The notes under the pieces: generated by a model | Databases searched by the model: none | The model's input: only the letters and a program-made list of their open reading frames with translations | Told to the model about the DNA's origin: nothing | Part shown: piece after piece, positions 1 through 9,037 of the stretch | Position numbering within the stretch: the first letter of the stretch is position 1 | How the letters are laid out: every line of letters begins with the position of its first letter | Assembly: GCF_000379765.1 (NCBI RefSeq) | Contig: NZ_KB903430.1 | Location: 778,945-842,944 of the forward strand | Reading direction: 5' to 3' | DNA length: 64,000 bases | Origin: Flexithrix dorotheae DSM 6795 | GTDB taxonomy: Bacteria > Bacteroidota > Bacteroidia > Cytophagales > Flammeovirgaceae | Made by a program: the position numbers and the translations under genes

Positions 1-1859
1 AGTTTTTCCAATTCTTCCTGCACTTCCCCATCTTCTCCAGGCCTTCCATGCAAAGCAATAAAAACCACATCCACCAGCTCTTTCAATTTGTGGTAATCAA
101 TTCTTTCCGGCTGAAAATATACCTCTCCCACATATTTATTGGTAATGCCTTTCGCATCTTCAATATTTTCAAGAATAGTTTCTGGCTTTTCCGTAGTAAA
201 TGCAGCCGCAATTTTATCCTTTATATCATCGGCATTATCCTTCAACATGATGTTGATTGGTGTAATGTATAATTCGTGGTTTCCGGCTGATCCTGTTAGG
301 AAAATGGGAATTGGCTGATATTTTTCGGAAGAAGAAAGTTTTTCATAAATGTTCCGGCCACTTTCTATGGATATATGTCTTTCAGAAGAATAACCTCCCA
401 TGATTACCCCCGCCTTCATTTTCTCCTTTTTATCCTTGTGAAGCGCCAGAATTTCCGCATCCAGCGTCCTTAATTGTGCTTTAATTTCATGCCCATTTTT
501 CCCGGACTTCACCCTTTCTGCCAGTGATGTTCTGATGATATAAGTGAGAAATTGTGAAGGGTTTAAACCAATTTCAGCCGCCTGATGGAAAAAGAATGAC
601 GAAGGCAACATGCCCGAAGTAGTATTCGGATCATTTAAAAAAACCTTGCCTTCATTTGTGAGAAACCCATCAATTCTGGCATAAACATTAAAGTGAAGCA
701 TTTTAAATAACTTCCGGCATTCATCCTGAATTTTTCGAATATTTTCAGATGAAGTATTCACCGGAGTAAGCTTCCGTGACATTCCGGGCAGGTATTTTGA
801 CCGATAGTCGAATACCTCCTCATATTTAATAATTTCCGTAGGTGGAAGGGGAATAGGCTCTCCTTCTTCATTCTGAATGATGATACAGGAAAATTCCTGG
901 CCACCGATGAAAGTTTCAAACAGCACCGCTTCCTCACTGTCTCTGGATTGCAGCACTACTGTGTCTGTATGGTGATAAAAATAATCATCCAGTTTTTTCA
1001 ACAATTCCTCCGGATGATAAATCAATTCTATATTTAAAATATCAGACTTGGTGGAAAAAAATACCGGCATACCTATGCCCTGTCTGATATCAATGAGTTC
1101 CTGTAAAAATTTTATTTTTTGTTTGTCGGAAAATCCTGACCATTTTTTGTACTCAATTTCCTCTACAAACAAAGCCCTGTTCACTGCTTTTACAAACTTC
1201 TCCGGATTATTTTCAGTGATAATTGAAACGCCAATGGAAGAACCCTGCTGGGCAGCTTTTACCACCAGGGGTAAGCCCATTCTTTCCTGCAATTCTGCAA
1301 AAAATTCTTCATGATCTTTTTCCAGCCATTTGTCTTTACCGATATGCTCGGCTCCTGGTTTGGTAAATTGCAGACTTCGGGAAAGGTCACTCTGGGTGAT
1401 TTTATTTATACCAATAGCCGATGGCAAAATTCCCGAACCGGAATACGGTATTTTATACCATTCCAACAACCCCTGAATACTTCCATCTTCACCATAAGGT
1501 CCGTGAAGTGCTAAAAAAGCGAAATCGAATAAGGATGAAAATTCTGAAGGCTGAACCTGTCTGCCTACTTTTGAAATAATTTCATCAAGTTCCTTTTTAG
1601 ATAACTCCCCAAGCGACTCGATATAAGTCTGGAAACCATGAGGAGAATCGGGCAACTGGCTGGCCGGGGGGTAAAAATCCCTGATAGTTCCTTTATAAAT
1701 ATATTCCCAATTCAGTAAAATAAAGTTTCCAAGACTATCTACAAATATGGGTACAGCATCAAAAAGACTTTTATTCAGATTGTCATAAACTGTTCGTCCT
1801 CCTGCAAATGATACTTCCCTCTCTCTTGAAAGGCCTCCAAAAAAAATCCCGATTTTCAT
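1..1859 (-). CDS. Tandem D-alanine--D-alanine ligase-like ATP-grasp protein (partial, C-terminus outside window)
   Basis: The reading frame is open from the ATG at 1859 to the window edge, giving 619 codons. Residues 1 to about 450 look like a whole Ddl: an N-terminal MKIGIFFGGLSRERE, HGPYGEDGSIQ near residue 119, and a C-terminal NDPNTTSGMLPSS that fits the Mg-binding ExNTxPG motif of the family. A second Ddl N-terminus starts in frame at residue 481 (MKAGVIMGGYSSERH), with HGRPGEDGEVQ at residue 604, the same distance from its start as in module 1. Known family members join two D-alanines for peptidoglycan and are about 310-380 residues with one module. I infer an internal duplication; whether both modules are active, or whether the product is some other amide ligase, cannot be told. 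The gene ends outside the window. Confidence 0.85.
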   Translation of the reverse strand, partial: MKIGIFFGGLSREREVSFAGGRTVYDNLNKSLFDAVPIFVDSLGNFILLNWEYIYKGTIRDFYPPASQLPDSPHGFQTYIESLGELSKKELDEIISKVGRQVQPSEFSSLFDFAFLALHGPYGEDGSIQGLLEWYKIPYSGSGILPSAIGINKITQSDLSRSLQFTKPGAEHIGKDKWLEKDHEEFFAELQERMGLPLVVKAAQQGSSIGVSIITENNPEKFVKAVNRALFVEEIEYKKWSGFSDKQKIKFLQELIDIRQGIGMPVFFSTKSDILNIELIYHPEELLKKLDDYFYHHTDTVVLQSRDSEEAVLFETFIGGQEFSCIIIQNEEGEPIPLPPTEIIKYEEVFDYRSKYLPGMSRKLTPVNTSSENIRKIQDECRKLFKMLHFNVYARIDGFLTNEGKVFLNDPNTTSGMLPSSFFFHQAAEIGLNPSQFLTYIIRTSLAERVKSGKNGHEIKAQLRTLDAEILALHKDKKEKMKAGVIMGGYSSERHISIESGRNIYEKLSSSEKYQPIPIFLTGSAGNHELYITPINIMLKDNADDIKDKIAAAFTTEKPETILENIEDAKGITNKYVGEVYFQPERIDYHKLKELVDVVFIALHGRPGEDGEVQEELEK

Positions 1860-2315
1860 TCCTGCAAATATAAGTTATATCCCTACGGGTATTAAATTAA
1901 AAAATCAGCCACTGCTTTGTAGTTTCCTGAAAACTGCTTTAATACAGTTGCTTTTAAAAAATTGCTAACTAGTTGAGTGTTTTATTTGAGCTATTTGCAC
2001 ACAAAGTTAGAACAAAAAGGAATTGGGCAAAAAATGAACCACCCAAATATTCAAATCTGTAACGAAGGAAATTATTCGGTGGTTTATAAGTACCAGTACT
2101 TTTTTGATATTGAGTAATTTCAGTTCAATATCAATTTCGTTACAACAACTCAAATGAATGTTAATGTGGTCCAACTACCGATATAAGCACCAGTGCTATT
2201 ATTTCCGAGAAATAGTAATCTCTCTATCAGCCTTTTATGGCAAAATAATTCACGGTTAATTTTGAATTACTACTTTAAGTAAAAATACCAGGAATTTGAG
2301 AAAAACTGGTCTGAT
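1860..2315. other. Intergenic region without recognisable gene
   Basis: This AT-rich stretch lies between the Ddl-like gene, which starts here and reads left, and the 3' end of a lipoprotein gene. No convincing ORF is present. It should hold the promoter of the Ddl-like gene. The only structure I see is a 10-bp inverted repeat (TTGATATTGA / TCAATATCAA) at 2104-2134 with an 11-nt loop and no proper T-run. Confidence 0.5.
2104..2134. repeat. 10-bp inverted repeat in intergenic DNA
   Basis: The arms TTGATATTGA (2104-2113) and TCAATATCAA (2125-2134) are perfectly complementary around 11 nt. The stem is AT-rich and not followed by a clean T-run, so it is a weak terminator candidate. It could equally be a protein-binding site. 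Confidence 0.3.
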
Positions 2316-2813
2316 CTACATTTCCGAACGGACAAACCCTTCTTCAGTACCAAAGAAAAAGCTCAGGTGTTTGTTTTTTAAAATGAATTCCTGCAATGCC
2401 TCACTAGTTTCAAATTCTTCTCTGATGTAGTTGGATAGCGGAAAGAGCACAAAATTATCTTTATCGGTAATTTCAATTTTATGCAGGTAGTATTCCTCAT
2501 CCTCCTCGGCAGAAGAATTGAAAACACACAAAAAGATTTCTCCATCCAAATTATTCAAAGTGCCCTCATATAGGGTAATTTCGAAGGCATCTTCCTCAGG
2601 ATTGTAGGCATTTTCTACAATTTTATATTTCCTGTCAGAAGATTTTTCAATGATATAATAAACCTCTTCTTCCTCGGCTTTTTTCCATTTCCCCAGAAGG
2701 TCCTGGTTTACCAGGTCACCATGAGCACTGATGGGAACCAGAGACTTATACGGACAGCCAGTACAAATTAAAAGTATGGCTAAAATATAGATTAAATTTT
2801 TTAGGTATTTCAT
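2316..2813 (-). CDS. Small lipoprotein, unknown function (165 aa)
   Basis: The product begins with a short lysine-containing n-region and a hydrophobic stretch ending in the lipobox LLICTGC, so Cys19 should be lipidated. The mature part is acidic and predicted mostly beta, with an early GKWKKAEEEEVYYII segment of the kind seen in lipocalin-like or 'extracellular stress' lipoproteins of Bacteroidota. I do not recognise a specific family. It is transcribed alone, divergent from ispF. The ATG start gives a complete signal peptide. Confidence 0.65.
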   Translation of the reverse strand: MKYLKNLIYILAILLICTGCPYKSLVPISAHGDLVNQDLLGKWKKAEEEEVYYIIEKSSDRKYKIVENAYNPEEDAFEITLYEGTLNNLDGEIFLCVFNSSAEEDEEYYLHKIEITDKDNFVLFPLSNYIREEFETSEALQEFILKNKHLSFFFGTEEGFVRSEM

Positions 2814-3043
2814 TAGCGCAAATGACTAAACAGCATTATGTTTATGCAAAATTTTAGGTTTGAGGACTAAATTGTAAATTTTGGGAAACCTACCTATTTC
2901 TCCAATAGGCCTTTTTTTCCTTATTCATTAAGTCAATCAAGACCTATAAAATTAGTAAATAAAAATTTAATCATTTTTGATCAAACAGGGTTTTGTATAA
3001 ACAAGAATAAATTTATACTTCCTCCTTATCGAATTTAGATATT

Positions 3044-3520
3044 ATGAAAATTAGAGTTGGACAGGGTTATGATGTACATAAACTGGAAGAAGGGGCAGAT
3101 TTTTGGCTTGGTGGCATAAAAATACCCCATACCCACGGGGCAATTGGGCATTCCGATGCGGATGTACTCATCCACACCATTTGTGATGCCCTTCTGGGTG
3201 CGGCAAATATGCGTGATATAGGTTTTCACTATGCAGATACGGATCAGAAATTTAAAGGAATTGACAGTAAAATTTTGCTCAAAGATGTAGTGAGAATGGT
3301 GAAAGAAGCCGGCTATGCAATCAGTAATGTGGATTCTACCATTTGTTTGCAAGCGCCAAAAGTGAATCCCCATATTCCGGACATGAAGAAATGCCTGGCC
3401 GGTGTGATGGATTTGGATGAGGAGGATATTTCCATAAAAGCTACTACTACAGAAAAGCTTGGTTTTGTAGGGAAAAAAGAGGGAGTTGCAGCTTTTGCAG
3501 TGGTGCTTATCACCAAATAA
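3044..3520 (+). CDS. ispF: 2-C-methyl-D-erythritol 2,4-cyclodiphosphate synthase
   Basis: The 158-residue length is that of IspF. The protein shows the family hallmarks: GQGYDVHKL near the N-terminus with the metal ligands Asp and His, GHSDADVLIHTICDALLG near residue 40 with the third metal ligand, HYADTD in the active site (HFPDTD in many homologues), and a C-terminal KATTTEKLGFVG segment. The enzyme cyclises CDP-methylerythritol 2-phosphate to MEcPP and CMP in the cytoplasmic MEP pathway of isoprenoid synthesis, acting as a trimer in known cases. The gene has no operon partners of its pathway here; the next gene starts 106 bp downstream. A 179-residue ORF on the opposite strand is only its shadow. 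Confidence 0.96.
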   Translation: MKIRVGQGYDVHKLEEGADFWLGGIKIPHTHGAIGHSDADVLIHTICDALLGAANMRDIGFHYADTDQKFKGIDSKILLKDVVRMVKEAGYAISNVDSTICLQAPKVNPHIPDMKKCLAGVMDLDEEDISIKATTTEKLGFVGKKEGVAAFAVVLITK

Positions 3521-3625
3521 GGTTGAATAATAAGCGCATTTTTGGGGAGAAATGGTGAAGTAATTTTTCAACAATCAGTTACAACGATAATTATTTAAAA
3601 TAAAACACCCACTACTTTTTATATT

Positions 3626-4771
3626 ATGGACTTTTCCCAAAGATACTCTTACAGTTTCCCCACAAATATCCGCTTTGGAGCCGGGGTAATTGATGAACTT
3701 CCAGCGCATTTAAAAAATAAAAAAATCCGAAAACCACTGGTAGTTACTGATGGTACTGTAAAAGAATTACCTTTTTTCAAATCCATTATAGTTGACCTGG
3801 ATAAAAGTGGCATTCAGGGAGTCGTATTTTCCGAAATGCAAAAAAATCCCGTCAAAACTGATGTTTTAAATGGTGGGGATGTTTACCATGAAAATAAATG
3901 CGATGCCATCATAGGATTAGGAGGAGGAGCTCCTCTGGATGTGGCCAGAGCCATTGCACTTAGGGTAAATCACACCAGGGATTTATTCGATTATGATGAT
4001 TTATTGGATGGCTGGAAACTGGTTACCAATGAAGTTCCTTATTTTGTGACTATTCCAACCAATGCGGGCACAGGCAGCGAAGTAGGCAGAAGTACAGTCA
4101 TTTCTGAAGATGAAAGCCATAAAAAAAGGGTATTATTTGCTCCTCAGTTGCTTGCCAGTCAGGTTTTTGCAGATCCATTGCTTACCATGGATTTACCTCC
4201 ATTTTTTACAGCAGCAACGGGAATGGATGCACTTTCCCACAATGTAGAAGCCTTCCTGGCAAAAGGTTTCCACCCTATGGCCGATGGCATTGCATTGGAA
4301 GCCATTAGCTTAATTGCAGAGAGTATAGAAAAAGCCACTTTCAGTCCTGATACTGAATCCAGAAGCAAAATGCTCATTGCCTCACTTATGGGAGCTGTTG
4401 CTTTTCAAAAAGGCCTGGGAATTATTCACTCTCTGGCACATCCACTTTCCACGATTGTTGATGCTCACCATGGAACGGCTATCAGCCTGATGTTCGGACA
4501 TGGGCTGGAGTTCAATACGCCTGGAAATGAGGCTAAAATGAAAAGACTGGCTGAAGCCTTAAAAATTGCAGACCCAGAAACTTCTGTATCTGCACATATT
4601 ATGCATTTAACTCAAAAACTGAATTTGCCTCAGAAAATAAGTGAAATTGGGGTGAAAAGTGACCATATTGCTCCGCTGGCACAGCTGGCTTCTGAAGATT
4701 TCTGTTTGCCCTGTAATCCAAATCCAGCCACCAAAGAAGATTTTATAAGTATCTACCAAAAAGCTTTATAA
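3626..4771 (+). CDS. Iron-containing (group III) alcohol dehydrogenase
   Basis: At 381 residues the product has the size of Fe-dependent alcohol dehydrogenases. It carries the nucleotide-binding GLGGGAPLDVARAIA (about 97-111), TIPTNAGTGSEVG (143-155) and the metal site. Asp201, His205, His268 and His282 reproduce the 4-63-14 spacing of the FucO ligands. Members reduce or oxidise short-chain alcohols and aldehydes with NAD(P); the substrate cannot be told from sequence. The gene stands alone, after ispF and before a lipoprotein, so context gives no pathway. Confidence 0.88.
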   Translation: MDFSQRYSYSFPTNIRFGAGVIDELPAHLKNKKIRKPLVVTDGTVKELPFFKSIIVDLDKSGIQGVVFSEMQKNPVKTDVLNGGDVYHENKCDAIIGLGGGAPLDVARAIALRVNHTRDLFDYDDLLDGWKLVTNEVPYFVTIPTNAGTGSEVGRSTVISEDESHKKRVLFAPQLLASQVFADPLLTMDLPPFFTAATGMDALSHNVEAFLAKGFHPMADGIALEAISLIAESIEKATFSPDTESRSKMLIASLMGAVAFQKGLGIIHSLAHPLSTIVDAHHGTAISLMFGHGLEFNTPGNEAKMKRLAEALKIADPETSVSAHIMHLTQKLNLPQKISEIGVKSDHIAPLAQLASEDFCLPCNPNPATKEDFISIYQKAL

Positions 4772-4924
4772 CAGCAGCGTAATTTTTTATTTGGGAAATA
4801 TTATCTTTAATTTAAGATAAATTATTACTCATATTTAACTACCTGCCTAATTTTGAAATAACCCTTATTTTCAGAATAAGGTAATTTTTTAAACCCGAAA
4901 TACTAAAAACCAAACCCAAAAATT

Positions 4925-5368
4925 ATGAATCCAAAAATCATTGCTTCGGCATTTATTTTTTTCCTCATTTGTACTTTTTCATGTGCTCCAAAAACTGAAA
5001 AAGCAGAAGTCGTAATTCCTGAGGAAATTAAGCAAAAAATCAGTACCACTATTGGAACTGAAGCTCCTGAAATTAAGATTAAAAATTATTACGCAGTGGA
5101 GGTTGGCGATGGCCCCGGTGAAAAAGAATATTTGTTTAATGATGAAGGGAATCTCATTTACTCTAAAATTGAATTGGAAACCAGAGAAGTACCTGAATAC
5201 ATCAAGACCACTGTAGAAGAGAAGTTTAAAGATTTCACTATTGATGAACTGGAGGTTATTGAATCTGACTATGGTACGTTCTACGAATTGGAAATCAAAA
5301 AAGGAGAAGAGGAATTAGAACTTACTTTCGACCTGGATGGCAATTTATTGCGAAGTGTGGAAGATTAA
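4925..5368 (+). CDS. PepSY-like lipoprotein (147 aa)
   Basis: A hydrophobic signal ends in FLICTFSC, a lipobox placing the lipidated cysteine near residue 20. The mature protein has two similar halves, each containing an amphipathic segment (EEIKQKISTTIG and PEYIKTTVEEKF) followed by acidic beta strands. That is the pattern of the PepSY-like/BLIP-like putative beta-lactamase-inhibitor fold common in Bacteroidota. A periplasmic or surface binding role is inferred only from the fold. A clear terminator follows directly. Confidence 0.7.
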   Translation: MNPKIIASAFIFFLICTFSCAPKTEKAEVVIPEEIKQKISTTIGTEAPEIKIKNYYAVEVGDGPGEKEYLFNDEGNLIYSKIELETREVPEYIKTTVEEKFKDFTIDELEVIESDYGTFYELEIKKGEEELELTFDLDGNLLRSVED

Positions 5369-5384
5369 AAATTTAAAAATGCTC

Positions 5385-5416
5385 TAAAAAACAGGCTTTA
5401 CAGCCTGTTTTTTTAT
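5385..5416 (+). terminator. Rho-independent terminator after the PepSY-like lipoprotein
   Basis: The stem AAACAGGCT / AGCCTGTTT (5389-5397 and 5402-5410) closes a TTAC loop and runs into TTTTTTTA. It sits about 20 bp after the stop of the lipoprotein gene. Confidence 0.85.
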
Positions 5417-5484
5417 TTATTATTTTGAATAAATATCAATTCATAGATTATTATTGCGAATATTTACAATTCAATAAAATAGCT

Positions 5485-6141
5485 ATGAATAAAATAATTC
5501 AATTTTCATTTCTTTTAGCTTTCTGTTCTTCATGCGCTTTTCACAATGGCATGATGACTGGAAATGCAGTATTAAGCAACAACAATTTTAAAGTAACCGG
5601 AGTAACCACCAGCAGTGCGCAAACTACAAAAGTTTTAGGCATAGGGGGACTGAATAAAGAAGCCCTGGTTTATGAGGCGAAAATAGGATTGTATAAGGGC
5701 ATCAATTTAAAGCAGGGAGAGGCCTTAGCTAACATTTCTGTAGACTGGAAAAATGCATTTTACATTCTGTTTTCCAAAACTACATTGACACTTTCAGCAG
5801 ACATCATACAATTTATGGACGAGCCAGTTGATAAAGAAGAATTGGTTTTGCCCCTGAATAGCGATAAGGAAAATAAAAAAACAAATGCAAATACCACAAG
5901 TGAAATAGATATTGAACAGTATAAAATACCTGCAGAATTAATGGGTAAATCAAGCTATGGTTTTGAAATTGGGGAAATCGTTGAATTTAAAAATAACTTT
6001 AAAACAACTAGAGGAAGAGTGACTAATTTTTACAAAAGGGGAATGTTGGAAGTGAAGTTTTTTGATGAAAACATGGTTTCGCATACCAAAAAGATAGCTT
6101 TCGATAAGTTGCACAAAACTGAGAATAACACTGCTAAATAA
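5485..6141 (+). CDS. Lipoprotein of a Bacteroidota family resembling DUF6567, with extra C-terminal domain
   Basis: I place the start at the ATG at 5485 because it begins a proper signal peptide (MNKIIQFSFLLAFCSSC, lipobox FCSSC); the frame extends 60 bp further upstream without a better start. The mature N-terminal half contains TSSAQTTKVLGIGGLNKEALV and a KGINLKQGEALANISVDW segment, which I associate from memory with the DUF6567 family. About 100 further residues (GEIVEFKNNFKTTRGRVTNF) look like a small beta-barrel domain that could bind ligands. The function is unknown. It follows the terminator, so it is its own transcription unit. Confidence 0.65.
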   Translation: MNKIIQFSFLLAFCSSCAFHNGMMTGNAVLSNNNFKVTGVTTSSAQTTKVLGIGGLNKEALVYEAKIGLYKGINLKQGEALANISVDWKNAFYILFSKTTLTLSADIIQFMDEPVDKEELVLPLNSDKENKKTNANTTSEIDIEQYKIPAELMGKSSYGFEIGEIVEFKNNFKTTRGRVTNFYKRGMLEVKFFDENMVSHTKKIAFDKLHKTENNTAK

Positions 6142-6265
6142 TTATTTCTAATCATTTTCTAACCTCTGATAATTTAAAGCCCTGGATGACAAGCTTTTGA
6201 ATTGCCTAAATGATTAAGCCTTCAACCCATGATAGATTCCCTTCCTTCTTTTTAAAAACAAACTA

Positions 6266-6273
6266 TATTTGAG
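6266..6273 (+). promoter_or_regulatory. Bacteroidota -7 element (TATATTTG) for the MazG-like gene
   Basis: The octamer TATATTTG matches TAnnTTTG exactly and lies 45 bp before the ATG of the MazG-like gene. No TTG is present at the ideal 19-nt distance upstream, so the call rests on the -7 match alone. Confidence 0.4.
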
Positions 6274-6317
6274 TGTAGATTTAAGCTAATCTTAATGATT
6301 TATAAAATACAAAAACA

Positions 6318-6644
6318 ATGACAATAGAAGAAGCGCAAAAAGTAGTGGATGAATGGATAAATACAACTGGAATCCGGTACTTCAATGAATTGACCAATAC
6401 GGCTATTTTGATGGAAGAAGTGGGGGAAGTAGCCCGAATTATGTCCCGAAAATATGGGGAGCAATCTTTTAAAGAATCGGATAAAAAAGTGGACCTGGGA
6501 GATGAAATGGCTGATGTGCTTTTTGTATTGATCTGCCTTGCCAACCAAACAGGAATTGATTTAACAGACGCATTGAAAAAGAATTTGAATAAAAAAACCA
6601 AAAGAGATTCCGACAGGCATAAAAATAATGAGAAGTTGAGATAG
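6318..6644 (+). CDS. MazG-like nucleotide pyrophosphohydrolase
   Basis: This 108-residue all-helical protein carries the MazG metal-binding pattern: MEEVGEVARI (ExxE) followed by LGDEMADVLFVL (ExxD). Single-domain MazG-like proteins hydrolyse nucleoside triphosphates to monophosphates and pyrophosphate, often as house-cleaning enzymes or dCTPase-like proteins. The exact substrate is unknown. The C-terminus is lysine/arginine-rich (KKTKRDSDRH). The gene stands alone between a lipoprotein and the convergent asnB. Confidence 0.85.
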   Translation: MTIEEAQKVVDEWINTTGIRYFNELTNTAILMEEVGEVARIMSRKYGEQSFKESDKKVDLGDEMADVLFVLICLANQTGIDLTDALKKNLNKKTKRDSDRHKNNEKLR

Positions 6645-6770
6645 AGCTTGTTTCAGCACCCCCTCTTCACCTAGCTTAAGTATAAACAAAGCGACTACTT
6701 AGGCTTTCATAACAATTTGGGAGTTTGCCACATCCATTCCCCACTAGTTACAAACTAGACTTTATTTTTA

Positions 6771-6793
6771 GGCTAAAGTTGCAAACTTTAGCC
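6771..6793. repeat. 10-bp perfect hairpin between convergent mazG-like and asnB genes
   Basis: GGCTAAAGTT and AACTTTAGCC form a perfect 10-bp stem around GCA. Neither strand has a T-run next to it, so it is not a classical terminator. It lies between two convergent genes, where it could protect or end both transcripts. Confidence 0.5.
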
Positions 6794-6830
6794 AGCGGTG
6801 GTGCTATGGACGAGAATACATAAACACCCC

Positions 6831-8726
6831 TCAACTCCTAAATTTCCTCCACCAGTGTTGCAGGGCCAGAATTCCCCAAACCTGGTTCTGGTCGAAATTA
6901 TTAGTTTTGAAAATGGTTTTCTTTAAGTTTTGAATGTATTCCGGCTTAAAAAGTTTTTGCTCCCTGATAAAATCTTCTTCCAGACACTCATTTTCTATCC
7001 AGTTTCTAAGTTCTTTTTTATATCCTTTGGCTAGTGGAACATCAAATCCTTTTTTCGGTCTGTTGTACAATTCTTGGGGTAAAAGTTCTCTTACGGCATC
7101 CTGAAGGATTCGCTTTTTCATCCCCCCATTTATTTTATATGAAGCGGGCAAAGAAAAGGCAAAATCTACTACTCGATGATCCAAAAATGGCACTCTGACC
7201 TCCAAACTATGCGCCATGGACATGGAATCCACCTTATGGAGCATGTCATTGGTGAGTAATAATTTGGCATCGGCAAATAATACCTCATTAAAATCCTTCC
7301 CTTTTATGGAGCTTAAAATTTCACTTTTCCTATCCAGATACCCATTTTGATCAATTTTTTCCATTACTTCTGGCAACAAAACTCCTCTGGCAGCACTTTC
7401 TTTTTGCCAACTGCTTAAGTACCAGTATCGCTCCTCCGGGGAATGTGTCATGCTTTCGGCAAAGCGGTGCATTTGCCTGAATTTATTGCCCAAATAAGAA
7501 TTTCTTGTTTTAGGCAAAGCATTCAATACTGGCAAAGCTGTTTTGAGCATTTGGGCGGCAAATCCATTTTCCCTGGCCTTAAATTCTCCCTTATATTTGT
7601 TATAGCCTGCAAATATTTCATCCGCTCCATCACCTGAAAGTGAAACTGTAACTTTCTGCCTGGTTTTTTTACTTAAAATATAAAATGGAATGGCTGAGGA
7701 ATCGGCAAATGGTTCTCCATAAAAATCAAGCAAATTGAAGATATGATCGAAAAAATCATCAGTGGTAAGCTTGAAAACTGTATGGTTGGTTTTGTACTTT
7801 TCTGCCACCAGGTTGGCATACCTGGTTTCATCAAACAGGGGTTCGTCCCGATAACCCACAGAGAATGTATTAAGTTTATCGGTAAATTTGGAAGCCAGCG
7901 CCACTACGGTAGAAGAATCAATTCCCCCACTTAGGAAAGCACCAAGCGGCACATCGGAAATCATTCGGTCATGCACTGATTGTTCCAATAATTCCAGTAA
8001 GCGTTTTTTAGATTCTTCGTAACCCAGATAAGCCAGTTTTCCTTCTTCCTGATAGGGAATTTCGTAATATTTCCGGATAGAGACTTCCTTCTTTTTAATC
8101 CTGATATAATGCCCGGGCAGGAGTTTGTGCGTGTTTTTATAAATGGTTTTGGGAGCAGGGATATAGTTAAACTGTAAGTATTGGAAGATACTGGTATAAT
8201 CCACTTCCAGCTCCAGATTGTAGGCCATCAAACCCCTCATTTCAGAGGCAAAAATTAATTTATCATCATCCAGGTAGTAGAAAAATGGCTTTATGCCATA
8301 CCTGTCCCTTGCCAGAAAAAGCTCATTCTCTGCCTTATCATAAACTGCAAACGCAAAAAAGCCATTGAGTTTTTCCAGACATTTTTCTTTTTCATGTATA
8401 TATAAATAGAGTAATACTTCAGTGTCTGAATGAGAATCGAACCGTACACCCTTGCCCTCAAGCTCTTGCCTCAGTTCGCGAAAATTGTAAATTTCTCCAT
8501 TGAAAACTATGGTATATCTTCCGGAATGATCGGACATTGGCTGATGGCCATGTGCCGACAGATCGATAATAGAAAGCCTTCTATGCCCCAGCCCTACGTA
8601 ATAATCGCTAAATAGCTTGCCGGCATCTGGTCCGCGATGTTTCTGGATTTCGTTCGATTGGTGGGTATTTATAGAAAAAAATCGTCCAATCTCATTGAAG
8701 GCATAAATACCTGTAATTCCACACAT
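6831..8726 (-). CDS. asnB: Asparagine synthase (glutamine-hydrolysing)
   Basis: The 631-residue protein starts MCGITGIYAF, leaving Cys2 as the glutaminase nucleophile after Met removal. The class II glutamine amidotransferase domain fills about residues 1-210 (RGPDAG, VFNGEIYNF). The synthetase domain has the PP-loop SGGIDSS at 266-272. It converts aspartate, glutamine and ATP to asparagine. Length and style match the long AsnB paralogues often found with polysaccharide loci, so an amidotransferase role on a sugar is possible, but no such genes are adjacent. An AGTACT-N6-AGTACT palindrome lies about 90 bp upstream at 8814-8831. Confidence 0.92.
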   Translation of the reverse strand: MCGITGIYAFNEIGRFFSINTHQSNEIQKHRGPDAGKLFSDYYVGLGHRRLSIIDLSAHGHQPMSDHSGRYTIVFNGEIYNFRELRQELEGKGVRFDSHSDTEVLLYLYIHEKEKCLEKLNGFFAFAVYDKAENELFLARDRYGIKPFFYYLDDDKLIFASEMRGLMAYNLELEVDYTSIFQYLQFNYIPAPKTIYKNTHKLLPGHYIRIKKKEVSIRKYYEIPYQEEGKLAYLGYEESKKRLLELLEQSVHDRMISDVPLGAFLSGGIDSSTVVALASKFTDKLNTFSVGYRDEPLFDETRYANLVAEKYKTNHTVFKLTTDDFFDHIFNLLDFYGEPFADSSAIPFYILSKKTRQKVTVSLSGDGADEIFAGYNKYKGEFKARENGFAAQMLKTALPVLNALPKTRNSYLGNKFRQMHRFAESMTHSPEERYWYLSSWQKESAARGVLLPEVMEKIDQNGYLDRKSEILSSIKGKDFNEVLFADAKLLLTNDMLHKVDSMSMAHSLEVRVPFLDHRVVDFAFSLPASYKINGGMKKRILQDAVRELLPQELYNRPKKGFDVPLAKGYKKELRNWIENECLEEDFIREQKLFKPEYIQNLKKTIFKTNNFDQNQVWGILALQHWWRKFRS

Positions 8727-9037
8727 AAGTTAAAAAAATAGTAAGGACTGGTCCTAATTGTTATTAAGATACTAAAAAAATCTTGCCCCCTAAACGCACG
8801 ACTAACATAAATTAGTACTATTTAAAGTACTGTATTTTAAAGATTAAAGATATAAATCAGTAAACGCCTTTCGTAAAAAAAGGATTAAATTTAACCGCTG
8901 GCAATTTATATTTTCCTTTCCAACAAATCTATCTTTATTCGATTTATCAAAATGTATATTTTTATCACAAAAAACTATTAACATCAAATCATGAATTGAT
9001 CAGAAGTAAAGATCTGATGATTCTAAATGTAAACACA
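8727..9037. other. Divergent intergenic region between asnB and the M13 peptidase
   Basis: It should contain both promoters. I see AGTACT-ATTTAA-AGTACT at 8814-8831, a possible operator for asnB. TATATCTTTA-like sequences are present on the minus strand. No ORF or RNA gene is recognisable. A two-codon ATG-AAT-TGA at 8991-8999 precedes the peptidase frame. Confidence 0.4.

Noticed and set aside
1048-1514. Plus-strand ORFs of 88 and 67 residues
   Set aside because: They lie opposite the Ddl-like ATP-grasp frame, whose two motif sets prove coding on the minus strand.
2893-2918. CCTATT/AATAGG hairpin followed by seven Ts on the plus strand
   Set aside because: The stem is only 6 bp and no plus-strand gene ends upstream, so a terminator call is not supported; it might be chance in AT-rich DNA.
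3035-3574. 179-residue minus-strand ORF over ispF
   Set aside because: It is antisense to a clear IspF protein and has no recognisable motif.
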